This document shows positions 1 through 6,284 of a stretch of 8,885 nucleotides of DNA, one piece after another. How positions within the stretch are numbered: position 1 is the first letter of the stretch; every line of letters starts with the position of its first letter. Source of the stretch: DASQFU01 sp035632955 (lineage in GTDB: Bacteria; Eisenbacteria; RBG-16-71-46); assembly GCA_035632955.1 (NCBI GenBank), contig DASQFU010000099.1:1-8885 (forward strand), written 5' to 3'. The translations under genes were made by a program, and so were the position numbers. Under the pieces are notes generated by a model that saw only the letters and a program-made list of their open reading frames with translations, did not search any database and was not told where the DNA came from.

Positions 1-49
1 CCTCGACGACGGTCTCGGGCGTGGTGCGCAGGACGGCGACTTTCGACAT
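1..49 (-). CDS. 5' fragment of an unidentified gene running off the left edge
   Basis: An ATG at 49-47 opens a frame that reads M-S-K-V-A-V-L-R-T-T-P-E-T-V-V-E and leaves the window still open. A good ribosome binding site, GAGGA at 60-56 on the minus strand, sits 6 nt upstream of the ATG and supports this start. Only 16 residues are visible, so no domain can be assigned. The opening, a short beta-strand-like K-V-A-V-L followed by a T-x-P-E-T-V segment, reminds me of the N-terminus of some DUF362-type proteins. That is a memory-based guess, not an identification. The gene has the same orientation as the acyl-CoA operon and lies 208 nt beyond its last stop codon. It could be read through from the operon or have its own promoter. 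Confidence 0.65.
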   Translation of the reverse strand, partial: MSKVAVLRTTPETVVE

Positions 50-116
50 TGGTATTCCTCGGGAACGTCAGCAGTGGGCGCGCGGCCAGGCGCCTGAATG
101 TGCGAAGCGGACGCGG

Positions 117-144
117 ATTCTAACAGCTTCAAGAAGCCGCCCAA
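117..144 (-). promoter_or_regulatory. weak candidate promoter for the left-edge gene
   Basis: On the minus strand a TAGAAT box (122-117, five of six matches to TATAAT) lies 16 nt downstream of TTGGGC (144-139, three of six matches to TTGACA). This would place transcription start near 110, giving a leader of about 60 nt before the ATG at 49. A short inverted repeat, GCTTC-TT-GAAGC, falls in the spacer at about 126-137 and could be an operator half-site pair. The -35 match is poor and the organism's sigma factor preferences are unknown, so this is tentative. Confidence 0.22.
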
Positions 145-199
145 AACGTCGGTGTCGATGGGTATCGGTCGCCGTGGTGACGAACCGGAGGGCCTTTTC

Positions 200-251
200 C
201 CGGAGCCTTGCAAGCGAGACGACACAAGGGCTCCGGAATCCATCGGAGCCC
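200..251 (-). terminator. terminator-like hairpin cluster after the acyl-CoA operon
   Basis: Just beyond the stop of the last operon gene, an 8-bp perfect inverted repeat (228-235 with 244-251, GGGCTCCG/CGGAGCCC, 8-nt loop) can form a GC-rich hairpin in the minus-strand transcript. It starts 7 nt after the stop codon. The segment that follows is not a clean U-tract (TTGTGTCG), so this is not a textbook intrinsic terminator. The middle arm (225-236) can instead pair with 200-210, giving 11 bp with one bulge and a 14-nt loop. The two hairpins therefore exclude one another. The cluster may end the operon transcript or protect its 3' end. Confidence 0.4.
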
Positions 252-257
252 CGTTCG

Positions 258-1409
258 TTACACTCGCACGCCGTCCTTGAGCAGGGAGCGCGCGATCACG
301 AATCGCTGGATCTCAGAAGTGCCCTCGTAAATCTCCATGACGCGGGCGTCGCGGTAGTAGCGCTCGACCGGGTAATCCTTCACGTAGCCGTAGCCGCCGA
401 ACACCTGGATCGCCTGATGGGTGACCCAGGAGGCGGCCTCGCTCGCGTACAGCTTTGCCATCGAGGCTTCGCGCGTGTACGGGCGGTCGATGTCCCGCAG
501 CCATGCCGCGCGCTGGATCAGGAGCCGCGTGCATTGGATGCGACGCTCCATCTCGGCGAGCTTGAGCTGGATCGCCTGCATTTTCGCGATCGGCTGCTTG
601 AACGCCCGCCGCTGCTGCGCGTAGGTAATCGCCTGCTCGAACGCCGCCACCATCACGCCGAGTGCCTGAGCGGCCACGCCGACGCGGCCGGCGTCGAGCA
701 TGCTCATCGCGATCCGGAAGCCGTCGCCTTCCTCCCCGAGCCGCTGATCGACCGGCACGCGCAGATCCTGAAGCGCGAGCGCCACCGTGTCGGAGCCGCG
801 CAGGCCCATCTTATCTTCGGCCTTGGCGACGATCAGGCCGGCGGCGCCGCGCTCGACGATGAAGCACGAGAGCCCGGCGCTGCCTGCGGTCGCGTCGGTG
901 CGTGCGAAGATCAGATAGATCCCCGCACGCGCGCCGTTCGTGACCCAGTTCTTGCCACCATTGAGCACGTAGTGCTCGCCGTCGCGGACGGCGGTGCATC
1001 GGACGGCCCCCGCATCGGAGCCGGCCCCGGGCTCGGAGAGCGAGAACGCGCCCAACTCCTTGCTCACGAGTCGCGGCAGGAAGCGCCGGCGCTGATCGGC
1101 CGACCCGAAACGGAACACCGGCAGCGCGCCCACCGAGTTGTGCACGGCGATCATGATCGCCAGCGCAGCCGAGACACGCGCGATTTCCTCGAGCACCACG
1201 GCGATCGTCCGCGCGTCGTACCCGACCCCACCCCATTTCTCGGGGATCGCCATCCCGAGGAAGCCCTGCTCGGCGAGACGATCGACGGCCGCGCGCGGCA
1301 CGTCGCCTTCGCGATCCCAGAGCGCCGCGTGCGGCGCGAACTCCGTCGCGCACAGCTCGCGCACCGCGTCCCGGATCTGGATCTGCTCTTCGCTGAGATC
1401 GAAGTTCAC
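258..1409 (-). CDS. acyl-CoA dehydrogenase (second copy in operon)
   Basis: This is an FAD-dependent acyl-CoA dehydrogenase of 383 aa, the usual length for the soluble family. It catalyses alpha,beta-dehydrogenation of acyl-CoA in the cytoplasm and passes electrons to ETF. The N-terminal helical domain covers about residues 1-118. Family signature 1 is L-S-E-P-G-A-G-S-D at 124-132, in the beta domain. The C-terminal helical domain carries signature 2 (Q335 to D354, with G-G-Y-G-Y at 338-342) and the I-Y-E-G-T-S-E segment whose E362 is the expected catalytic base. The start is GTG at 1409, immediately before the usual N-F-D-L-S-E-E-Q opening. Only a weak G-rich patch serves as ribosome binding site. 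It is the last gene of the operon, 43 nt after the small membrane protein gene. In R-R-A-F-K-Q-P the glycine usual after the Phe is replaced by Lys. Chain-length preference (short, branched or glutaryl-type) cannot be decided; it lacks an Arg signature that would make glutaryl-CoA dehydrogenase convincing. Confidence 0.93.
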   Translation of the reverse strand: MNFDLSEEQIQIRDAVRELCATEFAPHAALWDREGDVPRAAVDRLAEQGFLGMAIPEKWGGVGYDARTIAVVLEEIARVSAALAIMIAVHNSVGALPVFRFGSADQRRRFLPRLVSKELGAFSLSEPGAGSDAGAVRCTAVRDGEHYVLNGGKNWVTNGARAGIYLIFARTDATAGSAGLSCFIVERGAAGLIVAKAEDKMGLRGSDTVALALQDLRVPVDQRLGEEGDGFRIAMSMLDAGRVGVAAQALGVMVAAFEQAITYAQQRRAFKQPIAKMQAIQLKLAEMERRIQCTRLLIQRAAWLRDIDRPYTREASMAKLYASEAASWVTHQAIQVFGGYGYVKDYPVERYYRDARVMEIYEGTSEIQRFVIARSLLKDGVRV

Positions 1410-1452
1410 GACTGCCCCGCGCTCGGGACGGTCGCGTTCACGGCTCCGGCTC

Positions 1453-1836
1453 TCACGCCGGTACCTCGTCGGCGTTCTCGCGGAAGCCGATCAGGCACAC
1501 GAGCCCGATCACGGCCATCACCATGCCGCCGCCAGGATAGAGCAGCGTCCCCGCCGCGGCCGCGAGCGCCAGCGGATAGGCCCGGCCATCGCCCGCCCAC
1601 AGGCCGAGGACGCCGGCGATCCACGCCAGTCCGAGCCCAGCCTTCAGCAGGTTCGGAACCAGCGGCGGAATGCCGAGGTTGCCCAGCCACGTCGTCCACA
1701 GACCCGGATCGCCGACCAGGGTGAACCATTCGCCGGCAACGAACGGGTAGAGGCCCTGAAACAGCATGGTGATGCCCGGGTAAACCATGCAGGCGGTCAG
1801 CAGAACGAGTGCCACAGGTCGCACGGGACGGCTCAT
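1453..1836 (-). CDS. small integral membrane protein of unknown function
   Basis: This gene encodes a hydrophobic protein of 127 aa that I do not recognise. The start at 1836 is chosen because a strong ribosome binding site (GGAGGA at 1847-1842, 5 nt upstream) precedes it and because it begins directly before the first hydrophobic segment. A longer in-frame extension would overlap the upstream dehydrogenase gene and is unlikely. Four membrane helices are plausible: residues about 6-28, 60-81, 86-102 and 104-118. The loop between the first two is Trp- and Gly-rich (E-W-F-T-L-V-G-D-P-G-L-W). The tail is short and acidic (N-A-D-E-V-P-A). It sits between two acyl-CoA dehydrogenase genes, 26 nt after one and 43 nt before the other, so it is very probably co-transcribed. 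No motif suggests transport of a particular substrate, a quinone site or a haem site. A loose resemblance to DoxX-like or other small four-helix proteins is possible but unsupported. Confidence 0.75.
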   Translation of the reverse strand: MSRPVRPVALVLLTACMVYPGITMLFQGLYPFVAGEWFTLVGDPGLWTTWLGNLGIPPLVPNLLKAGLGLAWIAGVLGLWAGDGRAYPLALAAAAGTLLYPGGGMVMAVIGLVCLIGFRENADEVPA

Positions 1837-1841
1837 CGCAA

Positions 1842-1847
1842 TCCTCC
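1842..1847 (-). promoter_or_regulatory. strong ribosome binding site for the small membrane protein
   Basis: The minus strand reads GGAGGA followed by a 5-nt spacer and ATG. It lies in the 26-nt gap after the preceding dehydrogenase gene and decides the start of the 127-aa protein against longer in-frame alternatives. Confidence 0.75.
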
Positions 1848-1862
1848 GGGTCCTTTTCCTCG

Positions 1863-3056
1863 TCAGGCGGAATCGAGCGCATGCTCCTTGAGGAGCTGGG
1901 CTGCGACCACCATCTTCTGCACTTCGCTCGTTCCTTCGTAGATTTCGCAGATGCGGGCATCGCGCCACAACCGCTCGACGGTGAACTCGGTGAGATAGCC
2001 GTAGCCGCCGTGGATCTGGATGGCCCAGTTGGCCGCGCGCGTCGCCGCCTCGGACGCGTGCCACTTGGCGAGCGACGCCTCTTTCACGTGCGGCCGACCG
2101 CAATCGCGCAACCACGCCGCCCGGTACACGAGCAACCGCGACGTGTCGACTTCGATCACCATGTTGGCCAGCATCTCCCGGATCGCATCGAACTCGCCGA
2201 TCGCGCGGTCGAACTGTTTGCGCTCGCCGGCGTAGCGCACCGCCGCTTCCAGCGCGGCCTGCGCGATGCCTAGCGCCTGGGCGGCGATCCCGATCCGCCC
2301 GCCGCCGAGCGTCGCGAGCGCCACCGAGTAGCCCTTGTTGAGCTCACCGAGCAGGTTCTCCTTCGGCACGCGCGCGTTGGCGAACGCGATTTCACGAGTG
2401 TCCGAAGCGTGAATCCCGAGCTTCAGCTCTTTCTTGCCCTTGGTCACGCCCGGCGTCGTCGCCTCGACGATGAACGCCGAGATGCCCTTCGCTCCCAAGC
2501 TCTTGTCGGTGGCGGCGTAGACGATCAGGATGTCGGCCGGGCCGGCGTTGGTCACGAACAGCTTGGTGCCGTTGAGAATGAAGTGATCGCCGTCCGGTGT
2601 CGCCGTCGTCTGCTGGTTCGCGGCGTTGCTGCCGGCATTGGGCTCGGTCAGGCAGTAGGCGCCGATCCACTCGCCCTTGGCGAGCGGCATCAGGTACTTG
2701 CGCTTCTGCGCGTCGTTTCCGTACGTCAAGATCGGGTAGCAGACAAGCGAGTTGTTGACGGAGGCGATCACGCCGTGGCTCGCGCACACGCGCGACAGTT
2801 CCTCGATCGCAATCACGTAAGCGAGCGAGTCCATGCCGGCGCCACCCAGGGCCTCGGGGACGAACATGCCGAGCAGGCCGAGCTCGGCCATCTTCTTCGT
2901 GGTCGCGAGCGGGAACTCGTGCGACACGTCGATCGCGGCGGCGATCGGCCGGATCTCGCTCTCGGCGAACTCGCGCACCATCTGGCGCACCGCCTCGTGC
3001 TCTTCGGAGAGGTCGAAGGCGGGCCCGGCGGCGAGCGTGACGGTCCCTTCGTCCAT
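1863..3056 (-). CDS. butyryl-CoA-dehydrogenase-like acyl-CoA dehydrogenase
   Basis: This is a 397-aa acyl-CoA dehydrogenase, most like the short-chain (butyryl-CoA, Bcd/ACADS) branch as I remember it. Supporting stretches are F-D-L-S-E-E-H-E-A-V near the start, the G-G-G-R-I-G-I-A-A-Q-A-L-G-I-A run at 251-265, and E-R-K-Q-F at 278-282. Signature 2 runs from Q347 through H-G-G-Y-G-Y (349-354). The catalytic base is predicted as E374 in I-Y-E-G-T-S-E. Signature 1 at 135-144 reads C-L-T-E-P-N-A-G-S-N, so the near-invariant Asp at its end is Asn here. The glycine normally after K-Q-F is Asp283. The start at 3056 lies 8 nt after the stop of the hydroxybutyryl-CoA dehydrogenase gene. It gives the usual short leader before the conserved N-terminus; a longer in-frame extension would overlap that gene by over 340 nt. 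The position directly after thiolase and hydroxyacyl-CoA dehydrogenase fits four-carbon CoA metabolism, either oxidation of butyrate-type acids or the reverse. Confidence 0.94.
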   Translation of the reverse strand: MDEGTVTLAAGPAFDLSEEHEAVRQMVREFAESEIRPIAAAIDVSHEFPLATTKKMAELGLLGMFVPEALGGAGMDSLAYVIAIEELSRVCASHGVIASVNNSLVCYPILTYGNDAQKRKYLMPLAKGEWIGAYCLTEPNAGSNAANQQTTATPDGDHFILNGTKLFVTNAGPADILIVYAATDKSLGAKGISAFIVEATTPGVTKGKKELKLGIHASDTREIAFANARVPKENLLGELNKGYSVALATLGGGRIGIAAQALGIAQAALEAAVRYAGERKQFDRAIGEFDAIREMLANMVIEVDTSRLLVYRAAWLRDCGRPHVKEASLAKWHASEAATRAANWAIQIHGGYGYLTEFTVERLWRDARICEIYEGTSEVQKMVVAAQLLKEHALDSA

Positions 3057-3064
3057 CGCCGCGC

Positions 3065-3961
3065 TCAGGCCCCGGAGTACTCGTAGAACCCGCGCCCGCT
3101 CTTGCGGCCCAGATGGCCGGCCTGAACCAGCTTGCGCAGCAGCGGACAGGGGCGGTACTTCGAGTCGCCGAAGCCTGCGTGAAGCACCTCCATGATGCTC
3201 AGGCAGGTGTCGAGGCCAATCAGATCGGCAAGCGCGAGCGGGCCCAGCGGGTGGTTCATCCCGAGCTTCATCACCGTGTCGATCGCCTCGCGCGTGGCCA
3301 CCCCTTCCATCAGGCAAAAGGCGGCTTCGTTGATCATCGGCATCAGGATGCGGTTGGCGACGAATCCCGGGTAGTCGTTGACCTCGACCGGCGTCTTGCC
3401 GAGTCGCCGGCACAGGTCCTCGGTGATCGCGAACGTGGGGTCGCTGGTCGCGTGGCCGCGAATGATCTCGACCAACGACATGACGGGCACCGGGTTCATG
3501 AAATGCATGCCAATCACCTGCGCGGGGCGCCGGGTGACCGCGGCGATCTCGGTGATCGAGATGCTGGACGTGTTGCTGGCGAGCAGCGCGTCCGGTGGGG
3601 CGGTGCTATCGAGCGTCTCGAACACCTGGCGCTTGAGGCCGAGATCCTCGCTCACCGCCTCGACCGCGAGCTGGCAATCGCGCGCTACCTCGAGCTTCGT
3701 GCCCCCGTGCACACGACGCAGGATCGTGTCGGCCTGTCCGTTGGGCCAATTCTGTTTCTTGGCGACGCGCTCCAGATTCCTGCCGAGCGTGCCGAGCGCT
3801 CGCTCCACGAGCTCGGGCCGGACGTCCACCAGCTCGACGTCGAAGCCGCCGGTCGCGAACACTTGCGCGATCCCGTTGCCCATCGTGCCGCCGCCGATCA
3901 CGGCAACGCGTTTCACGGCCGCCGAGGGGCCGTTCGCGACGGGCGCGGCCTGCACGGTCAC
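3065..3961 (-). CDS. hbd: 3-hydroxybutyryl-CoA dehydrogenase
   Basis: This enzyme interconverts 3-hydroxyacyl-CoA and acetoacetyl-CoA using NAD(P). The N-terminal Rossmann fold is marked by V-A-V-I-G-G-G-T-M-G (residues 19-28, GxGxxG). The catalytic His-Glu pair is visible as H153 (M-H-F-M-N-P) and E165. S132 (N-T-S-S-I) and N203 (V-A-N-R-I-L) have exactly the spacings expected from clostridial Hbd. The C-terminal dimerisation domain ends G-R-K-S-G-R-G-F-Y-E-Y. The GTG start at 3961 overlaps the thiolase stop by 4 nt (GTGA) and has GGAG 8 nt upstream, giving 298 aa. Another GTG at 3916 would give 283 aa, closer to the family's usual length of about 282, but has no evident ribosome binding site. 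A translational-coupling start is preferred, leaving a 15-aa Ala/Pro-rich extension. It is a stand-alone dehydrogenase, not the FadB-type fusion with enoyl-CoA hydratase. Confidence 0.95.
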   Translation of the reverse strand: MTVQAAPVANGPSAAVKRVAVIGGGTMGNGIAQVFATGGFDVELVDVRPELVERALGTLGRNLERVAKKQNWPNGQADTILRRVHGGTKLEVARDCQLAVEAVSEDLGLKRQVFETLDSTAPPDALLASNTSSISITEIAAVTRRPAQVIGMHFMNPVPVMSLVEIIRGHATSDPTFAITEDLCRRLGKTPVEVNDYPGFVANRILMPMINEAAFCLMEGVATREAIDTVMKLGMNHPLGPLALADLIGLDTCLSIMEVLHAGFGDSKYRPCPLLRKLVQAGHLGRKSGRGFYEYSGA

Positions 3962-5154
3962 GCCACCCGCTCCACCGCCAGCGCCACCGCGTTGCCGCCG
4001 CCCAGGCACAACGTCGCGAGACCCGTCCTCTTGCCCTGCTGCTCGAGCGCGTACAGCAACGTCACCAGCACCCGCGCGCCCGAAGCGCCGATCGGATGCC
4101 CGAGCGCGACCGCGCCGCCATTCACGTTGACGCGATCCCAGTTCCAGCCGAGCGCCTTGCCATCGGCCAGCGCCTGAGCCGCGAACGCCTCGTTCGCCTC
4201 GATCAGATCGAAGTGATCGATCGTGACGTTCATTTTCTTCATGAGCTTCTGTACCGCGTCGATCGGCGCGAAGAACAGGTCTTTGGGATCGCCGCCGCCG
4301 GTGGCATAGGCAACGACGCGCGCGAGTGGCTTGGCGCCACGCTCCCGGACCCGCTCGCCGCTCATCAGCACCAGCGCCGCTCCGCCGTCGTTCAGGCCGG
4401 GCGCGTTGCCGGCGGTGATCGCGCCGCCCTTGTCGCGGGTCACGGCCGGGAGCTTGGCGAGCGTTTCCGGCGTGGTGTCCGGCCTTACGGACTCATCCTT
4501 CGCGATCACCACGGGGTCGCCCTTGCGCTGCGGGATCGTCACCGCGACGATCTCCTTCGAGAACCGGCACGACGCGATCGCCGCCGCCGCCTTGCGGTGA
4601 CTGTCAGCGGAGAACACGTCCAGCTCCTGGCGATGTAGCCCGGCCTTCTCGACCGTGTACTGGGCCAGCTCGATCATGTGGCAGTCGTTGAACGAGCACC
4701 ACAGGCCGTCCATCACGGCGCCGTCCTTCATCACCGTGTCGCCGAGCTTCTGCCCAAGGCGCCCGCTGAACAGATAGTGCGGGGCCGTGCTCATGCTCTC
4801 CTGACCGCCGGCCACGACGCTGTGCGCGTCGCCCGCTTTGATCGCCTGTGCACCCATCATCACCGCCTTGAGGCCGGAGCCGCACACTTTGTTGATGGTC
4901 ACGGCGCCGATGGAGGGGTTGATGCCGGCTTTGATCTGCGCCTGGCGCGCCGGGGCCTGGCCCTGGCCGCCCTGAACGACGTGACCCATCAACACCTCGT
5001 CGACGTCGTCGCCGCCGAGGTTCGCGCGCTGCAGCGCCTCGCGAATAGCGATCGCGCCGAGATCCGAGGCCTTGAGCGTGGAGAGTCCGCCGAGAAACTT
5101 GCCGATGGGCGTGCGGGCAGCGCCCACGATGAAGACGTCGGGATAAGCCGTCAT
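3958..5154 (-). CDS. acetyl-CoA acetyltransferase (thiolase)
   Basis: This is a thiolase-family enzyme of 398 aa that condenses two acetyl-CoA to acetoacetyl-CoA or runs the reverse thiolysis. The nucleophilic Cys is C91 in N-K-V-C-G-S-G-L-K-A. The C-terminal active-site elements are N-E-A-F-A (321-325), G-H-P-I-G-A-S-G-A-R with H353, and C383 in L-C-L-G-G-G-N-A. H159 in the C-H-M segment matches the substrate-contact His of biosynthetic thiolases. The residues after it (I-E-L-A-Q) differ from the common G-x-T-A-E, and T-A-G-N-A-P replaces the common T-A-G-N-A-S. The overall character (AtoB/ThlA/PhaA type) suggests a short-chain substrate, but thiolases cannot be assigned precisely by eye. 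The start at 5154 is followed by the typical P-D-V-F-I-V-G-A-A-R-T-P-I-G opening. AGGA lies 9 nt upstream. It is the first gene of the operon and its stop overlaps the next start by 4 nt. Confidence 0.95.
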   Translation of the reverse strand: MTAYPDVFIVGAARTPIGKFLGGLSTLKASDLGAIAIREALQRANLGGDDVDEVLMGHVVQGGQGQAPARQAQIKAGINPSIGAVTINKVCGSGLKAVMMGAQAIKAGDAHSVVAGGQESMSTAPHYLFSGRLGQKLGDTVMKDGAVMDGLWCSFNDCHMIELAQYTVEKAGLHRQELDVFSADSHRKAAAAIASCRFSKEIVAVTIPQRKGDPVVIAKDESVRPDTTPETLAKLPAVTRDKGGAITAGNAPGLNDGGAALVLMSGERVRERGAKPLARVVAYATGGGDPKDLFFAPIDAVQKLMKKMNVTIDHFDLIEANEAFAAQALADGKALGWNWDRVNVNGGAVALGHPIGASGARVLVTLLYALEQQGKRTGLATLCLGGGNAVALAVERVA

Positions 5155-5327
5155 GGGAGGATTTCCTGCGTAAGGGTCCGGAACGCCGTGGAGCGCCGGG
5201 AATACTACACGATGACGTTGCCGCGGGCATCCTTGGCCACGTGTTTTCAGGCGCGGGAATAGGGCATCGGGTGTACATTCTCGCCCAGGGAAGTACCACC
5301 ATCGCCCGCGTTAGCCGGGGCCGCGCA
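5155..5327 (-). promoter_or_regulatory. divergent intergenic region with operon leader
   Basis: This 173-nt gap separates the minus-strand operon from the plus-strand secreted-protein pair and should hold both promoters. I see no convincing sigma-70 pair in either direction. A TAGTAT hexamer on the minus strand (5207-5202) could be a -10 box but has no good -35 partner. On the plus strand TACATT (5274-5279) is similarly isolated. Between the minus-strand hexamer and the thiolase start lies a tandem 10-bp repeat (GGAACGCCGT at 5180-5189, GGAGCGCCGG at 5190-5199, eight of ten identical). That is a plausible operator position for a repressor of the operon. Confidence 0.3.
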
Positions 5328-6245
5328 ATGAGACTTCTCGTCCTGTTTGGGATTCTCCTCTCGATTCTCGGCCGTCCCCAGCCTTGCGTCGCGAACGACG
5401 TCGATGGGCCAGACTGCCACGAGGATGTGTTGGACTATGGCGATGGTCCCGAGTGCGTGGCCGCCTATCCCTCGGGTGCCATTGGCCACTTTCCTACCTG
5501 CAGGGTAACCAACTGCGGAAGCGGGACACAGGAGACATCGCTCGAGTGCGCTCCGCGCAGCACACCACCAGGAGCGGTGACCCTGGGCTATGTCCTAAAC
5601 GACAACATTTTCGACGCGTGGAGCTTGTGGCTCGGATGTTTCGGCGTAGGCACCGGGCTCTCGGGTACCGACAACGACGATCAGGCAAAGTACTCCGCTC
5701 CCGGCGGAGGAACCAACGCTTGTTCCCCTTCACAGTCGACCGACTGCACCACATCGGCCTTTGAAACGCTGACGTTCAGCCAGGACGAGTGCTATGGAGA
5801 CAATGATTCGGGCCTGCGCTCGACTCCCGAGTTCACTGTCTGTGCACCGACATCCGTGACCGTGTCGTACGTCGCGTGCATCGCGCCTGGCCTCATTCTC
5901 AACGTGCTGATCGACATGAATGGCGACGGTGACTGGAACGATTCGTTCTCGTGCACATCGGGAACCGCAACCGCCTGCGCCTATGAATGGGCAATCAAGA
6001 ACTATCCCCTGCCTTATCCCAACGATAGGTGTGGCTTGCTCACGCTGCCGGAGTTCATGATGGGTCCGATTCCTGGGCCGGCGTGGATGCGCATCACGTT
6101 GAGCATAGAGCCGGTGTCGGACAGTTTTCCTTGGAATGGAGCCAGACTCCGTGGAGGAGAAACCGAAGACTATCCGGCCGCGATTCTGGTCGGCACTCCG
6201 GTGACTCGCCCGAGTTGGGGAAGCCTGAAGACCCACTACCGGTGA
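5328..6245 (+). CDS. secreted cysteine-rich GEVED-like protein with C-terminal tag
   Basis: This gene encodes a 305-aa predicted exported protein of unknown function. The start at 5328 is chosen because it places an Arg and a hydrophobic core (L-L-V-L-F-G-I-L-L-S-I-L) at the very N-terminus, with a likely cleavage site after C-V-A (residues 20-22). Residues 36-58 (D-Y-G-D-G-P, then Y-P-S-G and H-F-P-T-C) resemble the D-F-G-D-A-P opening of GEVED-domain proteins. The C-terminal half has the matching features: an Asp-rich, calcium-loop-like D-M-N-G-D-G-D-W at 196-203 and G-E-T-E-D-Y at 277-282. The mature part contains 14 cysteines, an even number suiting disulfides outside the cytoplasm. The last residues, R-P-S-W-G-S-L-K-T-H-Y-R, match the tail of the next protein. 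Codon use is less GC-biased than in the neighbouring enzymes (AGA, GGA, TAT and AAT appear). Its partner is 39 nt downstream. Surface display or matrix roles are possible but unproven. Confidence 0.78.
   Translation: MRLLVLFGILLSILGRPQPCVANDVDGPDCHEDVLDYGDGPECVAAYPSGAIGHFPTCRVTNCGSGTQETSLECAPRSTPPGAVTLGYVLNDNIFDAWSLWLGCFGVGTGLSGTDNDDQAKYSAPGGGTNACSPSQSTDCTTSAFETLTFSQDECYGDNDSGLRSTPEFTVCAPTSVTVSYVACIAPGLILNVLIDMNGDGDWNDSFSCTSGTATACAYEWAIKNYPLPYPNDRCGLLTLPEFMMGPIPGPAWMRITLSIEPVSDSFPWNGARLRGGETEDYPAAILVGTPVTRPSWGSLKTHYR
6216..6242 (+). other. C-terminal WGxxKxxYR tag of the GEVED-like protein
   Basis: The last nine codons before the TGA encode W-G-S-L-K-T-H-Y-R. The tag follows a G-T-P-V-T-R-P-S linker after the G-E-T-E-D-Y element. 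The same pattern, W-G-[SA]-[LV]-K-[TR]-x-Y-R, ends the neighbouring secreted protein. Its strictly terminal position and basic, aromatic character suggest a sorting or processing signal; this is inference. Confidence 0.6.
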
Positions 6246-6272
6246 GTGGCTCTCACGATGAAGACATCGCAA

Positions 6273-6278
6273 AGGAGG
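6273..6278 (+). promoter_or_regulatory. consensus ribosome binding site for the second secreted protein
   Basis: AGGAGG, within AAAGGAGGT, is followed by a 6-nt spacer and the ATG at 6285. It decides that start against the in-frame ATG at 6258 and GTG at 6246. Confidence 0.85.
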
Positions 6279-6284
6279 TCGCGT

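Noticed and set aside
21..1724. Very long plus-strand open frame (567 codons) opposite the second acyl-CoA dehydrogenase
   Set aside because: It is antisense to a clear acyl-CoA dehydrogenase with intact motifs. Its translation is Arg/His/Pro-rich with no recognisable domain, as expected for a shadow frame in GC-rich DNA.
3057..3413. In-frame N-terminal extension of the Bcd-like dehydrogenase
   Set aside because: The extension would overlap the hydroxybutyryl-CoA dehydrogenase gene by more than 340 nt and reads as shadow sequence. The start at 3056 gives the normal family N-terminus.
3113..4177. Long plus-strand open frame (354 codons) opposite the hydroxybutyryl-CoA dehydrogenase and thiolase genes
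   Set aside because: Composition is typical of an antisense shadow, there is no ribosome binding site, and both opposite genes are well supported.
4570..4595. GCC trinucleotide run
   Set aside because: It encodes an Ala-rich helix (A-A-A-A-I-A) inside the thiolase and is explained by coding sequence and GC bias.
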